A stretch of DNA of 64,000 nt from Sporolactobacillus sp. STSJ-5 (GCF_024385605.1 NZ_JANFOJ010000007.1:62001-126000), one strand, 5' to 3'; shown: positions 1 through 9,625, numbered from the stretch's first letter. The notes: a model not told the origin generated them from the sequence alone. Made by a program: numbers and translations.

Positions 1-593
1 ACAATGGCACGAAGAATATTCAAGACAAAGGTTAATGGGAAAAGAAAGGAGATTACTTTTGCCCAAATTGGAAATGCCATGAGTGGCATGCGCACACCGG
101 AGAAAAATTCCATTGGCGCCTCAAAAATAGTATAGAGAAAGCCAGCGTCGCGTGAAAAGAGAAAAATTGTATTTAAAAATCCGCCCCAAACAATAGCCGA
201 TAGGAGAAGCACCATGACAGCGAACGGAAGGAGCCACCAATGTGCGACATGGAGTCCGCCCATAAACAGAATGGTAAGTATGGCAAAAATTGAAAACATC
301 CATACAGCTTCTACTAAATTTGCGGCGGCACGGCTGAACATCACCAATGTTCGAGAGGCAGGGGTGAGCAGGATCAGTTCCAAAGTTCCTTGCTGACGTT
401 CATAGCCCATCATCCATGCTGATTGTACAAGGCTCCAGAAGTAGATATAGGCGAGGCAGCCGGTTATTAAAAAGAGTCCGAGCTTTTCAACTGGAACAAA
501 CCGAGAAAGCGGGCTGTTTTGTCCAAGATTAAACGGTTTGAATGCGAAGTAAGCATTGATGAACTGAATGATCGGCCATAGGAAGCTTCTCAG
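1..593 (-). pseudogene. ABC-2 type transporter permease, truncated remnant
   Basis: Reading the minus strand leftward from about 593 gives an open frame that runs off the window edge. It encodes several hydrophobic helices and the cytoplasmic signature ERQQGTLELILLTPASR, typical of ABC-2 permeases that export drugs, lipids or polysaccharides. A later stretch (FEAPMEFFSGVRMPL) is also family-like. The frame opens right after an in-frame TGA at 594-596 and has no plausible start or ribosome binding site. The N-terminal part, including the first membrane helix, is missing. Directly upstream is the truncated end of a regulator gene, so a deletion appears to have joined the two. The partner ATPase is not visible. 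The distal part lies outside the window, so the integrity of the C-terminus is unknown. The family call is firm; pseudogene status is inferred from the missing start. Confidence 0.7.
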
Positions 594-1336
594 TCAAATC
601 TGTTGGGACGCCGTCCTCTATACCCGAAGAGGGAACAAACAACTGCTTTGCTATAAAAAGATCAGGCGTGTCAACGTCAATTAATAGATGCGGTGCGATA
701 AATGTCGATGGAATAATTGTTATTGATTTCAAATCCTCATAATAGCGCGTGTATGCCCTCGCTTTGAGAAATTGGACCGATTGATCGCCGACAATCAATC
801 GTGGATGAACCGAGCGTAATGCTCCGTTCGGATCTTTTTGCACCTTTTCGTTAAACTGGTTCACCGAGCGAATCATCCAAGGTTCAATATGATAGAGCTC
901 GCGCGCGAAAACCATCGTGTGATAGTCATGAAGAAAGTGATAGAACATTTTCTGATATTTTTTTCGGACGGCGAAGAATTTCGCGCTCTTCAGGGTTTAA
1001 ATGAGCGTGATCAAGTTTGTGACGCGTACCTAAAATAAATGAAGTAAACGCCTCGCAATCAATATGGTTCCATTGTTCAATCGAATCTTCCACATAGCGA
1101 TTTTCGAATCCAAACGCCTGTTCACAATCCATAATAAACATCCAATCATCCGTCACGTTTCCAAAAAATGATAGAGTATTAAGCATCTCGGCTGATAGTG
1201 ATTGCCGGGTGCGATTTGCCCATTCAAGGCGATCAAGATGGTGCTGCGGTTTGTTCAAGACATGCAGGCTGGTCAGTAATTCACGGTAGGGCGAATAAAC
1301 AGCCTGAACATGTTTTCTGATCCATTATTCAAGGTG
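594..1336 (-). pseudogene. ArsR-type regulator with long N-terminal domain, decayed
   Basis: Two minus-strand frames, about 1336-926 and 948-594, together look like the N-terminal sensor domain found ahead of the winged helix in long ArsR-family regulators of Bacillales. The first contains VYSPYRELLTSLHVLN and the second FIAPHLLIDVDTPD followed by GVPTDLTEK. The frames must be joined by a shift near 946. Near 1336 the start region is also out of frame: an ATG gives MDQK and then loses the reading frame. The protein stops matching at DLTEK, exactly where the DNA-binding helix-turn-helix should begin, and the sequence continues as an ABC-2 permease. At least three lesions are therefore visible. 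The family assignment rests on remembered architecture and is moderately sure; that the gene is broken is clear. Confidence 0.6.
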
Positions 1337-1506
1337 CGCGAACATGGCCATGCTCCCACTATGTTTGATTTGCTAATCGGCGAATCAAATAGTTAATTTT
1401 GCAAAATTATTAAGTATTATAGAGATCGCCTAGTAACCTGTCAATAAAAAATCAATGATTCATGTAGTAATCGCTCTCAAAATGCTTGGAATTTCTCTAT
1501 TGATCC

Positions 1507-1535
1507 GTATAAAAGAATTGCTCGTGGACAGAATG
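1507..1535 (+). promoter_or_regulatory. candidate sigma-F promoter of dacF
   Basis: GTATA at 1507-1511 is followed after 14 bases by GGACAGAATG at 1526-1535. This resembles the forespore sigma-F pattern (GYATA, then GGnnAnAnTR) and lies 28 bases before the dacF start. Bacillus subtilis dacF is transcribed by sigma-F. The spacer is about one base shorter than usual, so this is a candidate only. Confidence 0.45.
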
Positions 1536-1563
1536 ATAAGGATCATAGTGAGGAGGTTTTTTC

Positions 1564-2736
1564 ATGAAGGCATTTTCTATGTGGATGGCTTGTGCCACGC
1601 TCCTTTTTGCGACTTTCGTTCCGTCGGCATCGGCATTTGCCAAAACGAAGGGAAACGCAGATACGGAGACTGGCAAACTTAAATCAGCAATCGTTATCGA
1701 GCAGGATACGGGGAAGATTCTATTTAAACAAAACGAAAATAAAGAGCTTCCGCCCGCGAGTATGACGAAGGTAATGACGCTTCTCCTAATTTTCAAGGCG
1801 CTGGAAAACCATCAAATTTCATTGAAAGATAAGGTGAATGTGAGTGAGCACGCGGCGTCTATGGGGGGATCTCAAGTTTTTCTTGAACCTGGTGAATCTA
1901 TGACGGTGGACGAAATGCTGAGAGCAATTTGTATTGCCTCCGCAAATGATGCATCAGTTGCGATGGCAGAGCATATCTCAGGTTCTGAGAAAGCATTTGT
2001 GGCCCAAATGAACAAGGAAGCAAAGAAGCTTGGGATGACACACACACATTTTGTTAACCCTACCGGTCTTCCAACCGACAATCATTACACAACCGCTCAT
2101 GATATGGCGGTGATGGCGCGGGCGCTTTTAATGTATCCTCAAGTGCTTCACTACACATCAAAATATGAAGATTACTTGAGAGAGAATACAGATAAGAAAT
2201 TCTGGCTTGTAAATACGAATAAATTGATTAAAACGTATCCTGGTGCAGATGGCTTAAAAACCGGCTTCACGAATCAAGCAAAATATTGTCTGACGGCAAC
2301 AGCAAAGCGGAACGGTATGCGTGTTGTAGCAGTGGTTATGGGCGCACCGTCACCTAAGGAGCGAAATAAAGAAATTGCAGGTTTAATGGATCATGCCTTT
2401 GCTGCTTACGTAACGAAACCATTGTTAGATCAAAATAAAACGGTAGCGATGGCGAAAGTGAATAAAGGCGACCATGCACAAGTTCCGATCGTAACGCAGC
2501 ATCCGGCTGTTCTGCTTTTGAAAAAAGGAGAAAGTACCAAGGGGCTGAAGAAATCAGTGAAAATAGATAAATCACTTCAGGCACCATTAAAATCAGGCAC
2601 TGTTGTCGGACATTTTATTGTGAAAAAGAAGGGCAAAGTGATTTCCCAAACACCTCTAATGGTCAAGGACAATGTGAAGCGTGCATCGTGGTGGCAGTTA
2701 TTTAAGAGAAGCGCCGGCACTATTATGACACATTGA
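1564..2736 (+). CDS. dacF: D-alanyl-D-alanine carboxypeptidase DacF (sporulation)
   Basis: Penicillin-binding protein of the low-molecular-mass S11 family, 390 residues. It trims the terminal D-Ala from peptidoglycan stem peptides and so affects cross-linking of spore peptidoglycan. An N-terminal signal peptide (about residues 1-26, ending near ASAFA) exports it. The active-site motifs are in order: SMTK (Ser66, Lys69), SAN (126-128) and KTG (232-234). A C-terminal beta-rich PBP5-like domain follows, ending in a short basic helix that probably lies on the membrane. The ATG follows a good GTGAGGAGG ribosome binding site. As in B. subtilis it stands directly ahead of spoIIAA-spoIIAB-sigF, which explains the choice of dacF over dacA or dacB; a second family member (dacB) is encoded at 12257. 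Confidence 0.93.
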   Translation: MKAFSMWMACATLLFATFVPSASAFAKTKGNADTETGKLKSAIVIEQDTGKILFKQNENKELPPASMTKVMTLLLIFKALENHQISLKDKVNVSEHAASMGGSQVFLEPGESMTVDEMLRAICIASANDASVAMAEHISGSEKAFVAQMNKEAKKLGMTHTHFVNPTGLPTDNHYTTAHDMAVMARALLMYPQVLHYTSKYEDYLRENTDKKFWLVNTNKLIKTYPGADGLKTGFTNQAKYCLTATAKRNGMRVVAVVMGAPSPKERNKEIAGLMDHAFAAYVTKPLLDQNKTVAMAKVNKGDHAQVPIVTQHPAVLLLKKGESTKGLKKSVKIDKSLQAPLKSGTVVGHFIVKKKGKVISQTPLMVKDNVKRASWWQLFKRSAGTIMTH

Positions 2737-2934
2737 CGAAATGTAGCTTGATTCGTGACAATGATGATCTTGTTTTGTTGAATTTGCACTAGTTCTGTCG
2801 GCAGGCAGGAGTCAAAGAGAAAAAGAGAGAAAGTAGTATCATAAGTCATCAAGATTCGATGATGAGTCGATCGTAAAGGATCGGAATGAACTTGGAAAAG
2901 ATACAATTTCCGTTCAGGGAGGGAGGAAGCAGCA

Positions 2935-3285
2935 TTGAGTTTAAAAATGGATTTGGAAGTAAAGTACGGCGTGCTGTGTATCCGGCTTGAGGGTGAACTT
3001 GATCATCATACCGCAGATGAGTTGAGAGAAAAGGTAAACCATGTCATGGACGATGAACCGGTTCATCATATTTTGTTGAACCTTGGCAGACTCAGTTTTA
3101 TGGATAGTTCAGGTCTTGGCGTGATTCTTGGCCGCTACAAGAGAATTTCCGGACTCGGGGGAGAAATGGTCGTTTGTTCCATTTCTCCAGCTGTACGACG
3201 CTTATTTGAGTTAAGTGGCATGTTTAAAATTATCCGTCTGGAAACGGATGAAGACTATGCGCTTCACACTCTGGGGGTGGCCTGA
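2935..3285 (+). CDS. spoIIAA: anti-sigma-F factor antagonist SpoIIAA
   Basis: STAS-domain protein of 116 residues. Unphosphorylated SpoIIAA binds the anti-sigma factor SpoIIAB and frees sigma-F in the forespore; SpoIIAB phosphorylates it and SpoIIE reverses that. The phosphorylation motif [12 protein letters not shown] is intact with the target serine at residue 58. GELDHHTA and [18 protein letters not shown] also match the family closely. The start is TTG at 2935, about ten bases after GGGAGGGAGG; this gives the MSLKMD-type N-terminus seen in homologues. It is followed immediately by spoIIAB. In B. subtilis this operon has a sigma-H promoter. No convincing sigma-H site could be assigned in the 198-base gap behind dacF. 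Confidence 0.95.
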   Translation: MSLKMDLEVKYGVLCIRLEGELDHHTADELREKVNHVMDDEPVHHILLNLGRLSFMDSSGLGVILGRYKRISGLGGEMVVCSISPAVRRLFELSGMFKIIRLETDEDYALHTLGVA

Positions 3286-3726
3286 ATGAGAAACGAGATG
3301 ACATTAACGTTCTCAGCAGTCAGTGAAAATGAATCATTTGCTCGAGTGACGGTGGCTGCATTCGTTGCTCAATTGGATCCGACACTTGATGAATTGACAG
3401 AAATAAAAACGGTTGTCTCCGAAGCGGTAACGAATTGTATTATTCATGGCTATGAAAATAGTGGCGTGGGCAAGGTGATGATCAATGCTTCACTTGAAGA
3501 TGGAGTTGTGACCGTAAACATTCATGATGACGGTGTGGGCATAAAAAATGTTGAACAGGCAAAGCAACCGCTTTTCACGACTAAACCTGAGCTTGAACGA
3601 TCAGGGATGGGTTTCACAATCATGGAAAACTTTATGGATCACGTCACGATTGAAACGGAGGAAGGAAAGGGAACGACGATCATCATGACCAAGGAAATCG
3701 CCCGAAACCGAGCGGTATGCAAGTAG
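3286..3726 (+). CDS. spoIIAB: anti-sigma-F factor / serine kinase SpoIIAB
   Basis: GHKL-fold kinase of 146 residues that holds sigma-F inactive and phosphorylates SpoIIAA on serine. The ATP-binding motifs are visible: [11 protein letters not shown] (N box), DDGVGI (G1 box), and [13 protein letters not shown] (G2 region). The ATG starts on the base after the spoIIAA stop codon, so translation is tightly coupled, which suits proteins that act in defined stoichiometry. sigF follows after six bases. Length and motifs agree with B. subtilis SpoIIAB (146 residues). Nothing unusual is seen. Confidence 0.96.
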   Translation: MRNEMTLTFSAVSENESFARVTVAAFVAQLDPTLDELTEIKTVVSEAVTNCIIHGYENSGVGKVMINASLEDGVVTVNIHDDGVGIKNVEQAKQPLFTTKPELERSGMGFTIMENFMDHVTIETEEGKGTTIIMTKEIARNRAVCK

Positions 3727-3738
3727 GGAGACATGCAC

Positions 3739-4497
3739 ATGGAGCTTGATCGCAAAACAGCGTCGAAAGAACCGTTGCTGGATGATGATGAAGTAAAGCG
3801 ATTGATAAAGCAGAGTCAAGCAGGTGATCATGAAGCACGCGACCGCCTTGTTCAGAAGAACATGCGTCTTGTTTGGTCGGTAGTTCAGCGCTTTATTAAT
3901 CGAGGATACGAACCAGATGACCTCTTCCAGATTGGCTGTATCGGATTGCTTAAATCTGTTGATAAATTCGACCTTTCCTATGATGTTCGGTTCTCTACCT
4001 ATGCCGTGCCGATGATCATCGGCGAGATTCAGCGCTTTATACGCGATGACGGTGCGGTTAAAGTCAGCCGCTCATTGAAGGAAACAGGTATTAAAGTTCG
4101 GAAAAAAAAGGACATGTTATCAAAACAATTAGGCAGAAATCCGACAATTGGAGAACTCGCCGAAGCGATGGAGCTGTCGCCTGAAGACATTGTTCTGTCT
4201 CAAGAAGCGATTCGCGCACCGTCGTCAATTCATGAAACTGTTTTTGAAAACGATGGCGATCCAATCACTATTCTGGATCAAATTTCGGACAATGACAGTG
4301 GGAAGTGGTTTGACAAACTGGTTGTTCGAGAGGCAGTGGAACAGCTGAATGATCGTGAAAAACTGATTGTGTATCTGCGTTATTTTAAGGATCAAACGCA
4401 AACAGAGGTTGCGCAACGGCTTGGTATTTCACAGGTACAAGTGTCGCGACTTGAAAAGAAAATTCTTGAAGAGATCAAAAGCCAGATGGCCGAGTAA
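3739..4497 (+). CDS. sigF: RNA polymerase sigma-F factor
   Basis: First forespore-specific sigma factor, about 252 residues. Region 2 contains NMRLVWSVVQRFINRGYEPDDLFQIG and the promoter-melting segment VRFSTYAVPMIIGEIQRF. Region 3 holds the SRSLKE stretch and region 4 ends in the helix-turn-helix AQRLGISQVQVSRLEKKIL. The ATG at 3739 sits eight bases after AGGGAG and is preferred; an in-frame ATG at 3733 would be too close to that site. The gene is the last in the operon and a terminator overlaps its stop codon. It probably directs dacF and other forespore genes here, as known for B. subtilis. Confidence 0.95.
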   Translation: MELDRKTASKEPLLDDDEVKRLIKQSQAGDHEARDRLVQKNMRLVWSVVQRFINRGYEPDDLFQIGCIGLLKSVDKFDLSYDVRFSTYAVPMIIGEIQRFIRDDGAVKVSRSLKETGIKVRKKKDMLSKQLGRNPTIGELAEAMELSPEDIVLSQEAIRAPSSIHETVFENDGDPITILDQISDNDSGKWFDKLVVREAVEQLNDREKLIVYLRYFKDQTQTEVAQRLGISQVQVSRLEKKILEEIKSQMAE

Positions 4498-4516
4498 ACG
4501 GTCATCTGGCTTTTTT
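4479..4516 (+). terminator. rho-independent terminator after sigF
   Basis: The arms AGCCAGATGGCC and GGTCATCTGGCT form a stem around the sigF stop codon, followed by six T. It ends the spoIIA operon. Confidence 0.85.
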
Positions 4517-4696
4517 GTACAATGATAAGCGGAATTCACCATAAACGGTCAGGCAAACGCGGCAGTTCCTTCATTTGCAACAAGACATGGAGAAAACCAA
4601 TTTTCTTACATTGCTTGTCATTAATTAATTTTTATGGCTTCGTTAAAGGATAGTTTTTTTCATCTCCATCACCAATTCAATTAAGCCTGCATTTAA

Positions 4697-4725
4697 GCAT
4701 AATTTCCCGAACTTGGCAAATACTA
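4697..4725 (+). promoter_or_regulatory. candidate sigma-G promoter of the spoVA operon
   Basis: GCATA (4697-4701), a 17-base spacer and AATACTA (4719-4725) resemble the late-forespore sigma-G pattern (GMATR, then CATnMTA). It lies 35 bases before the spoVAC start. The B. subtilis spoVA operon is sigma-G dependent, which supports the reading. Confidence 0.5.
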
Positions 4726-4759
4726 ACCTTCAGCACAAATTTGGAGGGAGTATCTTCTT

Positions 4760-5209
4760 ATGTTGAATGATCCCAAGAACTATAAAGAAAACGTCAAGGC
4801 CTATCAGCCTAAAATACCGTATTTTATGAATTGTTTAAAGGCCTTTTTGGTTGGCGGAATTATTTGCATAATCGGTCAAGGAATACAAACCTTTTATATG
4901 TATTTTTTCCACTTCTCAAAACAGACAGCAGGAAACCCGACAGTGGCGACACTCATACTAATAGCGGCGCTTATGACCGGATTCGGGGTTTACGACAAGA
5001 TTGCAAGGTTCGCAGGTGCGGGAACGATCGTACCTGTTACCGGTTTTGCCAATTCAATTACAAGTAGTGCATTGGAGCATAAAAGTGAAGGCGTGGTACT
5101 TGGAATTGCAACGAATCTGTTTCAACTTGCAGGAGAAGTTATTGTATTCGGTGTTGTGTCAGCAGCGGTGCTTGGCATCATTCGGTTGTTCATTGAACAT
5201 GCGTTCTAA
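4760..5209 (+). CDS. spoVAC: stage V sporulation protein AC
   Basis: Small membrane protein of 149 residues, part of the inner-membrane channel that moves dipicolinic acid with calcium into the forespore and out at germination; SpoVAC is described as mechanosensitive. Several membrane segments are visible (about residues 27-50, 60-80 and 115-143), with the family stretch RFAGAGTIVPVTGFANSITS. The ATG follows TTGGAGGGAG. It is the first gene of the cluster here: spoVAA and spoVAB, which precede it in B. subtilis, are not present, and the 260 bases upstream hold only the sigF terminator and a candidate sigma-G promoter. Confidence 0.95.
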   Translation: MLNDPKNYKENVKAYQPKIPYFMNCLKAFLVGGIICIIGQGIQTFYMYFFHFSKQTAGNPTVATLILIAALMTGFGVYDKIARFAGAGTIVPVTGFANSITSSALEHKSEGVVLGIATNLFQLAGEVIVFGVVSAAVLGIIRLFIEHAF

Positions 5210-5223
5210 GGAGGAGTGGTGAA

Positions 5224-6243
5224 GTGAGTAAGGTAAAAAAACAGACATGGAGATTTAATCATCCGATTTATTTAGCAGCTACAGGAACAGCTGTAGGTCC
5301 CTTAGAGGCAAGGGGACCATTATCAGGGAACTTTGATAAGGAGTACGAACATTTGGATTGCGGTGAAAAAACATGGGCAAAGTCGGAACGAGCGCTCATG
5401 CGACGAGCAATTTCTTTTTGCTTGGCGAAGGCCGGAAAAGCAGAAGGTGATATCGATTTGTTTTTAGCAGGTGATCTAATGGATCAAAGTGTGACGTCAA
5501 ATTTTATAGCCCGCGAGAACCGAATTCCCTTTCTCGGTATGTTTGGAGCTTGCTCCACGTCAATGGAAACGTTAGCGACAAGCGCACAACTTGTCGATAG
5601 TGGCTTCGCAGATCATGTTTTGTGCGCGGTCAGCAGCCATAATGCAACTGCGGAGCGGCAATTTCGTTATCCCACAGAATATGGCGGCCCGACAAAATTG
5701 ACACAAACCTTTACTGTAACTGGCGCAGGTGCAGCGATTGTTACCAAAGAACCTGGAAAAGTAAGGGTCCGAGAAGCGACAATAGGAAGAGTAATTGACT
5801 GGGGCATTGACGACGCGAGCAATCTTGGTACTGCAATGGCACCGGCTGCTGCAGATACTATTTGGAATCATTTTCAGGACACAGGTCGCAGCCCTGAGGA
5901 TTATGACATGATCGTTACCGGTGATCTTTCCAGTGTCGGGTCTCCGATTCTTGATGAGATTCTTCTTGAAAAGGGTTTGGATATCACGAATGTTCATCAA
6001 GATTGCGGAACGATGGTTTATACATCGGATCAACCGGTAAATGCCGGGGGAAGTGGTTGTGCTTGCTCTGCCGTGGTTACTTATGGTTATTTGTGCAATC
6101 GGCTTGCTGAGGGATCATTGAGGCGCGTTCTTGTTGTTGCAACAGGTGCACTGCTCAATAGTTCGACCCCGAAAGAGAAAGAAACGATTCCATGCATTGC
6201 ACATGCAGTCTTGCTTGAATCAGCAAAGGAGGAACAACTGTGA
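5224..6243 (+). CDS. spoVAD: stage V sporulation protein AD
   Basis: Thiolase-fold protein of 339 residues that binds dipicolinic acid on the outer face of the forespore membrane and works with SpoVAC and SpoVAE in its uptake. The Gly- and Cys-rich segments typical of this family are seen ([36 protein letters not shown]). The start is GTG at 5224, nine bases after AAGGAGG and 15 bases downstream of spoVAC. The stop codon overlaps the GTG of spoVAEb, indicating coupled translation. Length agrees with the family, about 338 residues. Confidence 0.95.
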   Translation: MSKVKKQTWRFNHPIYLAATGTAVGPLEARGPLSGNFDKEYEHLDCGEKTWAKSERALMRRAISFCLAKAGKAEGDIDLFLAGDLMDQSVTSNFIARENRIPFLGMFGACSTSMETLATSAQLVDSGFADHVLCAVSSHNATAERQFRYPTEYGGPTKLTQTFTVTGAGAAIVTKEPGKVRVREATIGRVIDWGIDDASNLGTAMAPAAADTIWNHFQDTGRSPEDYDMIVTGDLSSVGSPILDEILLEKGLDITNVHQDCGTMVYTSDQPVNAGGSGCACSAVVTYGYLCNRLAEGSLRRVLVVATGALLNSSTPKEKETIPCIAHAVLLESAKEEQL

Positions 6244-6590
6244 TTTTTGTGTATGCATTTCTAGTCGGCGGTGCTATTTGTGTCGTCGGACAAATCTTAA
6301 TGGATGTCTTCAAATTGACACCGGCTCACGTTGTCGCAACTTTTGTCGTTTTAGGCGCATTGCTCGATGTATTCGGTATTTATGACCATTTAATTGAATT
6401 TGCTGGTGCAGGAGCTACAGTTCCCATTACCAGTTTCGGTCATTCACTGCTGCACGGCGCCATGTCGGAGGGTCATGAACATGGCTATCTCGGTATTGCA
6501 ATGGGGATTTTCAAGCTGACTTCGGCTGGTATAACATCGGCGATTTTATTTGGTTTTTTGATCGCTTTGTTTTTTAAACCAAAGGGTTGA
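6240..6590 (+). CDS. spoVAEb: stage V sporulation protein AEb
   Basis: Membrane protein of 116 residues, almost wholly hydrophobic with four likely helices. It carries the same core motif as SpoVAC ([21 protein letters not shown]), showing that the two are paralogous. It belongs to the dipicolinate channel. It starts with GTG overlapping the spoVAD stop, with AAAGGAGG upstream. In B. subtilis a cytosolic SpoVAEa follows; here spoVAF comes next, so AEa is missing from the operon. Confidence 0.9.
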   Translation: MIFVYAFLVGGAICVVGQILMDVFKLTPAHVVATFVVLGALLDVFGIYDHLIEFAGAGATVPITSFGHSLLHGAMSEGHEHGYLGIAMGIFKLTSAGITSAILFGFLIALFFKPKG

Positions 6591-6619
6591 TCAGCAAGCA
6601 TTATGGAGGAGTCATAATT

Positions 6620-8110
6620 ATGGAAAATCAAAAACAACAGTTGCCAATTGATGAGAAAATTTCTGAAAATGCGGATACCATGCAGAAAACTCTTGATTTC
6701 GGACCACATAATTTTGATATTGGTTTAAGAGAAATCAGGTTGCTTGGTCGTGAATGCCGAATATATTATACAAACAGCTTAGTGGATTCCAGCATTCTCG
6801 TTGTGATGATGCGCGAATTTATGCGTTTCTCCAATGAAAACACAAAAAATGTTGATGTGTTTAAGGAAATCAAGCAGCATCTTGTCCACCAGCAGGTCGA
6901 AGAAATCAATACAATTAATGATGCTGTAGACAAAATGCTGACCGGACGAATAGTTGTGTTTATTGATGGTGAAACAAAAGCATTATGTATTGATTTGCGT
7001 CACTACCCCGGAAGGCAGCCGCAAGAGCCTGACGTGGAAAAGGTTGTACGCGGTTCTAAGGATGGATTCACAGAAAATATTATTGAAAATTCCGGCTTGA
7101 TCAGAAGACGTATCAGGGATCCTCGTTTTCGTTGTGAACTAACACAAATCGGTGTGCGCTCAAAAACTGATGTGTGCCTTTGCTATTTGAAAGACGTGGC
7201 GAATCCAGGATTGATTAAAACGATTAGAAAAGAGTTAAAAGCTATAAACGTAGATGGTATACCGATGGCAGATAACGCGCTTGAAGAATTTATTTTAAAA
7301 CAAGGATGGAATCCGTTTCCTCTTGTTCGTTATACCGGTCGCCCAGATGTGGCTGCTGTACATTTGCTTGAAGGTCATGTGGTGATCATTACCGATACAT
7401 CACCAAGTGTTATGATTTTGCCGACGACGCTCTTTCACCATGTGCAGCATGCGGAAGAATATCGCCAAGTCACCGCTTCAGGCGCATTGCTTCGCTGGTT
7501 CCGTTTTATGGCGATTTTGGCGTCTGTTTTTCTTGTTCCATTATGGCTTCTGCTTGTTGAGGACCATTTGCTGCCTGATTTTCTCAATTTTATTGGTCCA
7601 AATAATAAGGACTTCAATGTCCCGTTACTGCTTCAAATCTTAATTGCTGAAGTGGGTATTGAAACATTGCGTCTAGCTGCCATTCATACACCAACCTCGT
7701 TATCCACAGCGCTTGGACTCATTGCAGCTGTGCTGGTTGGGCAAATTGCAATCGAAGCCGGAATTTTTGTCAATGAGGTCATTCTCTACACATGTGTGGC
7801 CGCAATAGGCGGATTTGCAACACCTAGTTATGAACTTCAATTAGCAAATAAAATGGTTCGAATCTTCTTAATCTTGTCTGTAGGACTATTTCACATACCA
7901 GGGTTTATGATCGCTACGACGCTGATCATCATTTATTTGTCGCATGTCATAAATTTGAATACGCCGTATCTTTGGCCGTTTATTCCATTCAATCCAACGG
8001 GGCTATATAATATTATGATTCGCCGTGCACTCCCAACATCGGTTGTGCGTCCGAGCATTGTGCGTCCTCTTGATAAATATCGCCAACCAGCTAAAGGCAA
8101 GACGAAGTAA
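6620..8110 (+). CDS. spoVAF: stage V sporulation protein AF (GerA-type subunit)
   Basis: Protein of 496 residues in the GerAA/SpoVAF family of spore germination membrane proteins. A long soluble N-terminal half (residues 1 to about 290) contains GLIRRRIRDPRFRCE and TDTSPSVMILPTTLFHHVQHAEEYR. A C-terminal half has about five membrane helices with the segment QILIAEVGIETLRLAAIHTP. The ATG at 6620 has GGAGG nine bases upstream; an in-frame TTG at 6587 overlapping the previous stop lacks such a site. It is the last gene of the spoVA cluster. In B. subtilis SpoVAF helps dipicolinate release during germination. Confidence 0.93.
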   Translation: MENQKQQLPIDEKISENADTMQKTLDFGPHNFDIGLREIRLLGRECRIYYTNSLVDSSILVVMMREFMRFSNENTKNVDVFKEIKQHLVHQQVEEINTINDAVDKMLTGRIVVFIDGETKALCIDLRHYPGRQPQEPDVEKVVRGSKDGFTENIIENSGLIRRRIRDPRFRCELTQIGVRSKTDVCLCYLKDVANPGLIKTIRKELKAINVDGIPMADNALEEFILKQGWNPFPLVRYTGRPDVAAVHLLEGHVVIITDTSPSVMILPTTLFHHVQHAEEYRQVTASGALLRWFRFMAILASVFLVPLWLLLVEDHLLPDFLNFIGPNNKDFNVPLLLQILIAEVGIETLRLAAIHTPTSLSTALGLIAAVLVGQIAIEAGIFVNEVILYTCVAAIGGFATPSYELQLANKMVRIFLILSVGLFHIPGFMIATTLIIIYLSHVINLNTPYLWPFIPFNPTGLYNIMIRRALPTSVVRPSIVRPLDKYRQPAKGKTK

Positions 8111-8302
8111 TCTTGTCTTCTCAAGTAAATCATGATACACTAGCACTAAAATTTTGAACGTATTCTTTTTTTGAAACAGCGCTGATGAGTTGAATGTGGC
8201 ACGTTGCAGCGCAGTCATAAACTTATTGTTATAGTTAAAACTGATAGATGGGGAATCTTCAGGCTGATCGAGGATTTGTCTTTCGATGGGGGAGGTAATT
8301 CA

Positions 8303-9625
8303 GTGTTCGGAACACAGGCGATTAATGGCCGGGGACATTTATGCATAGGCGGTATCGATACGACCGTGCTTGCCAAAGAATACGGTACACCGCTCTATGT
8401 CTATGATACGGCATTGATTAAAAATAAGATAAATGAATTTAAGCAAGCATTTGCACGGCATGCCGGCTTAAGTTGGCAGATTGCCTATGCCAGCAAGGCA
8501 TTTTCATCGATCGCTATGATTCAACTGATTGATGAACAGGGTCTTTCTTTGGATGTCGTATCTGGCGGAGAACTGTTTACTGCATTGAAGGCAGGCATGA
8601 ATCCGAAGAGGATTCACTTTCATGGAAACAACAAATCGTATGCGGAACTAACTATGGCTTTAGACGCAAAAATCGGTGCCGTTATTGTAGATAATTTTTT
8701 TGAATTAGATCTTCTTGAAAAAATGTGCGCAGATCGCAATCAAGAGATGGATATCTTGCTCCGCGTTACGCCGGGCGTAGAGGCACATACACATGAATTC
8801 ATCATGACGGGTCAGGACGACTCAAAATTTGGATTTAATTTGGATAATGGAATGGCAGAGCGAGCGGTGAAACAAGCACTTCAATCGCCGCATCTTAATC
8901 TGATAGGCATCCATTCTCATATAGGTTCTCAGATTTTTGAAACGGACGGATTTGCTGGTGCGATCAAAATAATGATGCAGCATGTTAGTGAATGGACGAA
9001 AAATTTTGCCTTCCAGCTTCAGGTACTCAATGTCGGCGGCGGGTTTGGTATCCATTATACGGATGGCGATCGTCCTCTGCCCATTGAGCGCTATATCGAT
9101 ACCATTGTGACTACCGCGGAGAAAGAATGCGCTGAACATAATTTATCAATGCCGTCGCTATGGGTTGAGCCCGGACGTTCGATTGTCGGTGAAGCAGGTA
9201 CCACGCTGTATACAGTGGGTTCATCGAAAGACATTCCCGGTATACGCAAGTATTTGGCTGTTGACGGAGGCATGTCGGACAATATTAGGCCATCACTCTA
9301 TCAAGCACAGTATCATGCAATCTGTGCAAATAAAGCCTCTGAAGCTGCTCAAAGCCAGGTTGCCCTCGCAGGGAAATGCTGCGAGTCCGGTGACGTTCTG
9401 ATTAAGGAGGCATTTTTGCCGGAGTCATGTACAAGCGGCGATCTCATTGCCGTGTTTTCAACAGGGGCATATGGTTATTCCATGGCCAGTCATTATAATC
9501 GTATTTCAAATCCTGCAGTTGTATTCGTCGAAGACGGGGAAGCTTCGCTGGTTGTACGCCGAGAAACGTATGAGGACTTAATTCGTCAGGATATTGCACT
9601 CAAAGATTTATCGCGAAACAAGTGA
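8303..9625 (+). CDS. lysA: diaminopimelate decarboxylase
   Basis: PLP enzyme of fold type III, 440 residues, catalysing the last step of lysine synthesis (meso-DAP to lysine). The PLP lysine lies in YASKAFSS (Lys65). HFHGNNKS, the phosphate-binding glycine run (VGGGFGI), EPGRS and CCESGD are present, the last supplying the catalytic Cys across the dimer. The GTG start at 8303 follows GGGGGAGG; a longer frame opens at 8204 but has no ribosome site and no homology. Its place behind spoVAF matches B. subtilis. No lysine riboswitch was recognised in the 192 bases upstream. Confidence 0.95.
   Translation: MFGTQAINGRGHLCIGGIDTTVLAKEYGTPLYVYDTALIKNKINEFKQAFARHAGLSWQIAYASKAFSSIAMIQLIDEQGLSLDVVSGGELFTALKAGMNPKRIHFHGNNKSYAELTMALDAKIGAVIVDNFFELDLLEKMCADRNQEMDILLRVTPGVEAHTHEFIMTGQDDSKFGFNLDNGMAERAVKQALQSPHLNLIGIHSHIGSQIFETDGFAGAIKIMMQHVSEWTKNFAFQLQVLNVGGGFGIHYTDGDRPLPIERYIDTIVTTAEKECAEHNLSMPSLWVEPGRSIVGEAGTTLYTVGSSKDIPGIRKYLAVDGGMSDNIRPSLYQAQYHAICANKASEAAQSQVALAGKCCESGDVLIKEAFLPESCTSGDLIAVFSTGAYGYSMASHYNRISNPAVVFVEDGEASLVVRRETYEDLIRQDIALKDLSRNK

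Noticed and set aside
2577-2906. Minus-strand 109-residue frame across the dacF-spoIIAA gap
   Set aside because: Overlaps the dacF 3' end, lacks a ribosome site and has shadow-like composition.
2737-2934. Sigma-H promoter for spoIIAA
   Set aside because: AGGA-like and GAAT-like pieces occur but never at the proper spacing; none could be supported.
8111-8302. Lysine riboswitch upstream of lysA
   Set aside because: The region is under 200 bases and shows none of the conserved L-box core segments or a following terminator.
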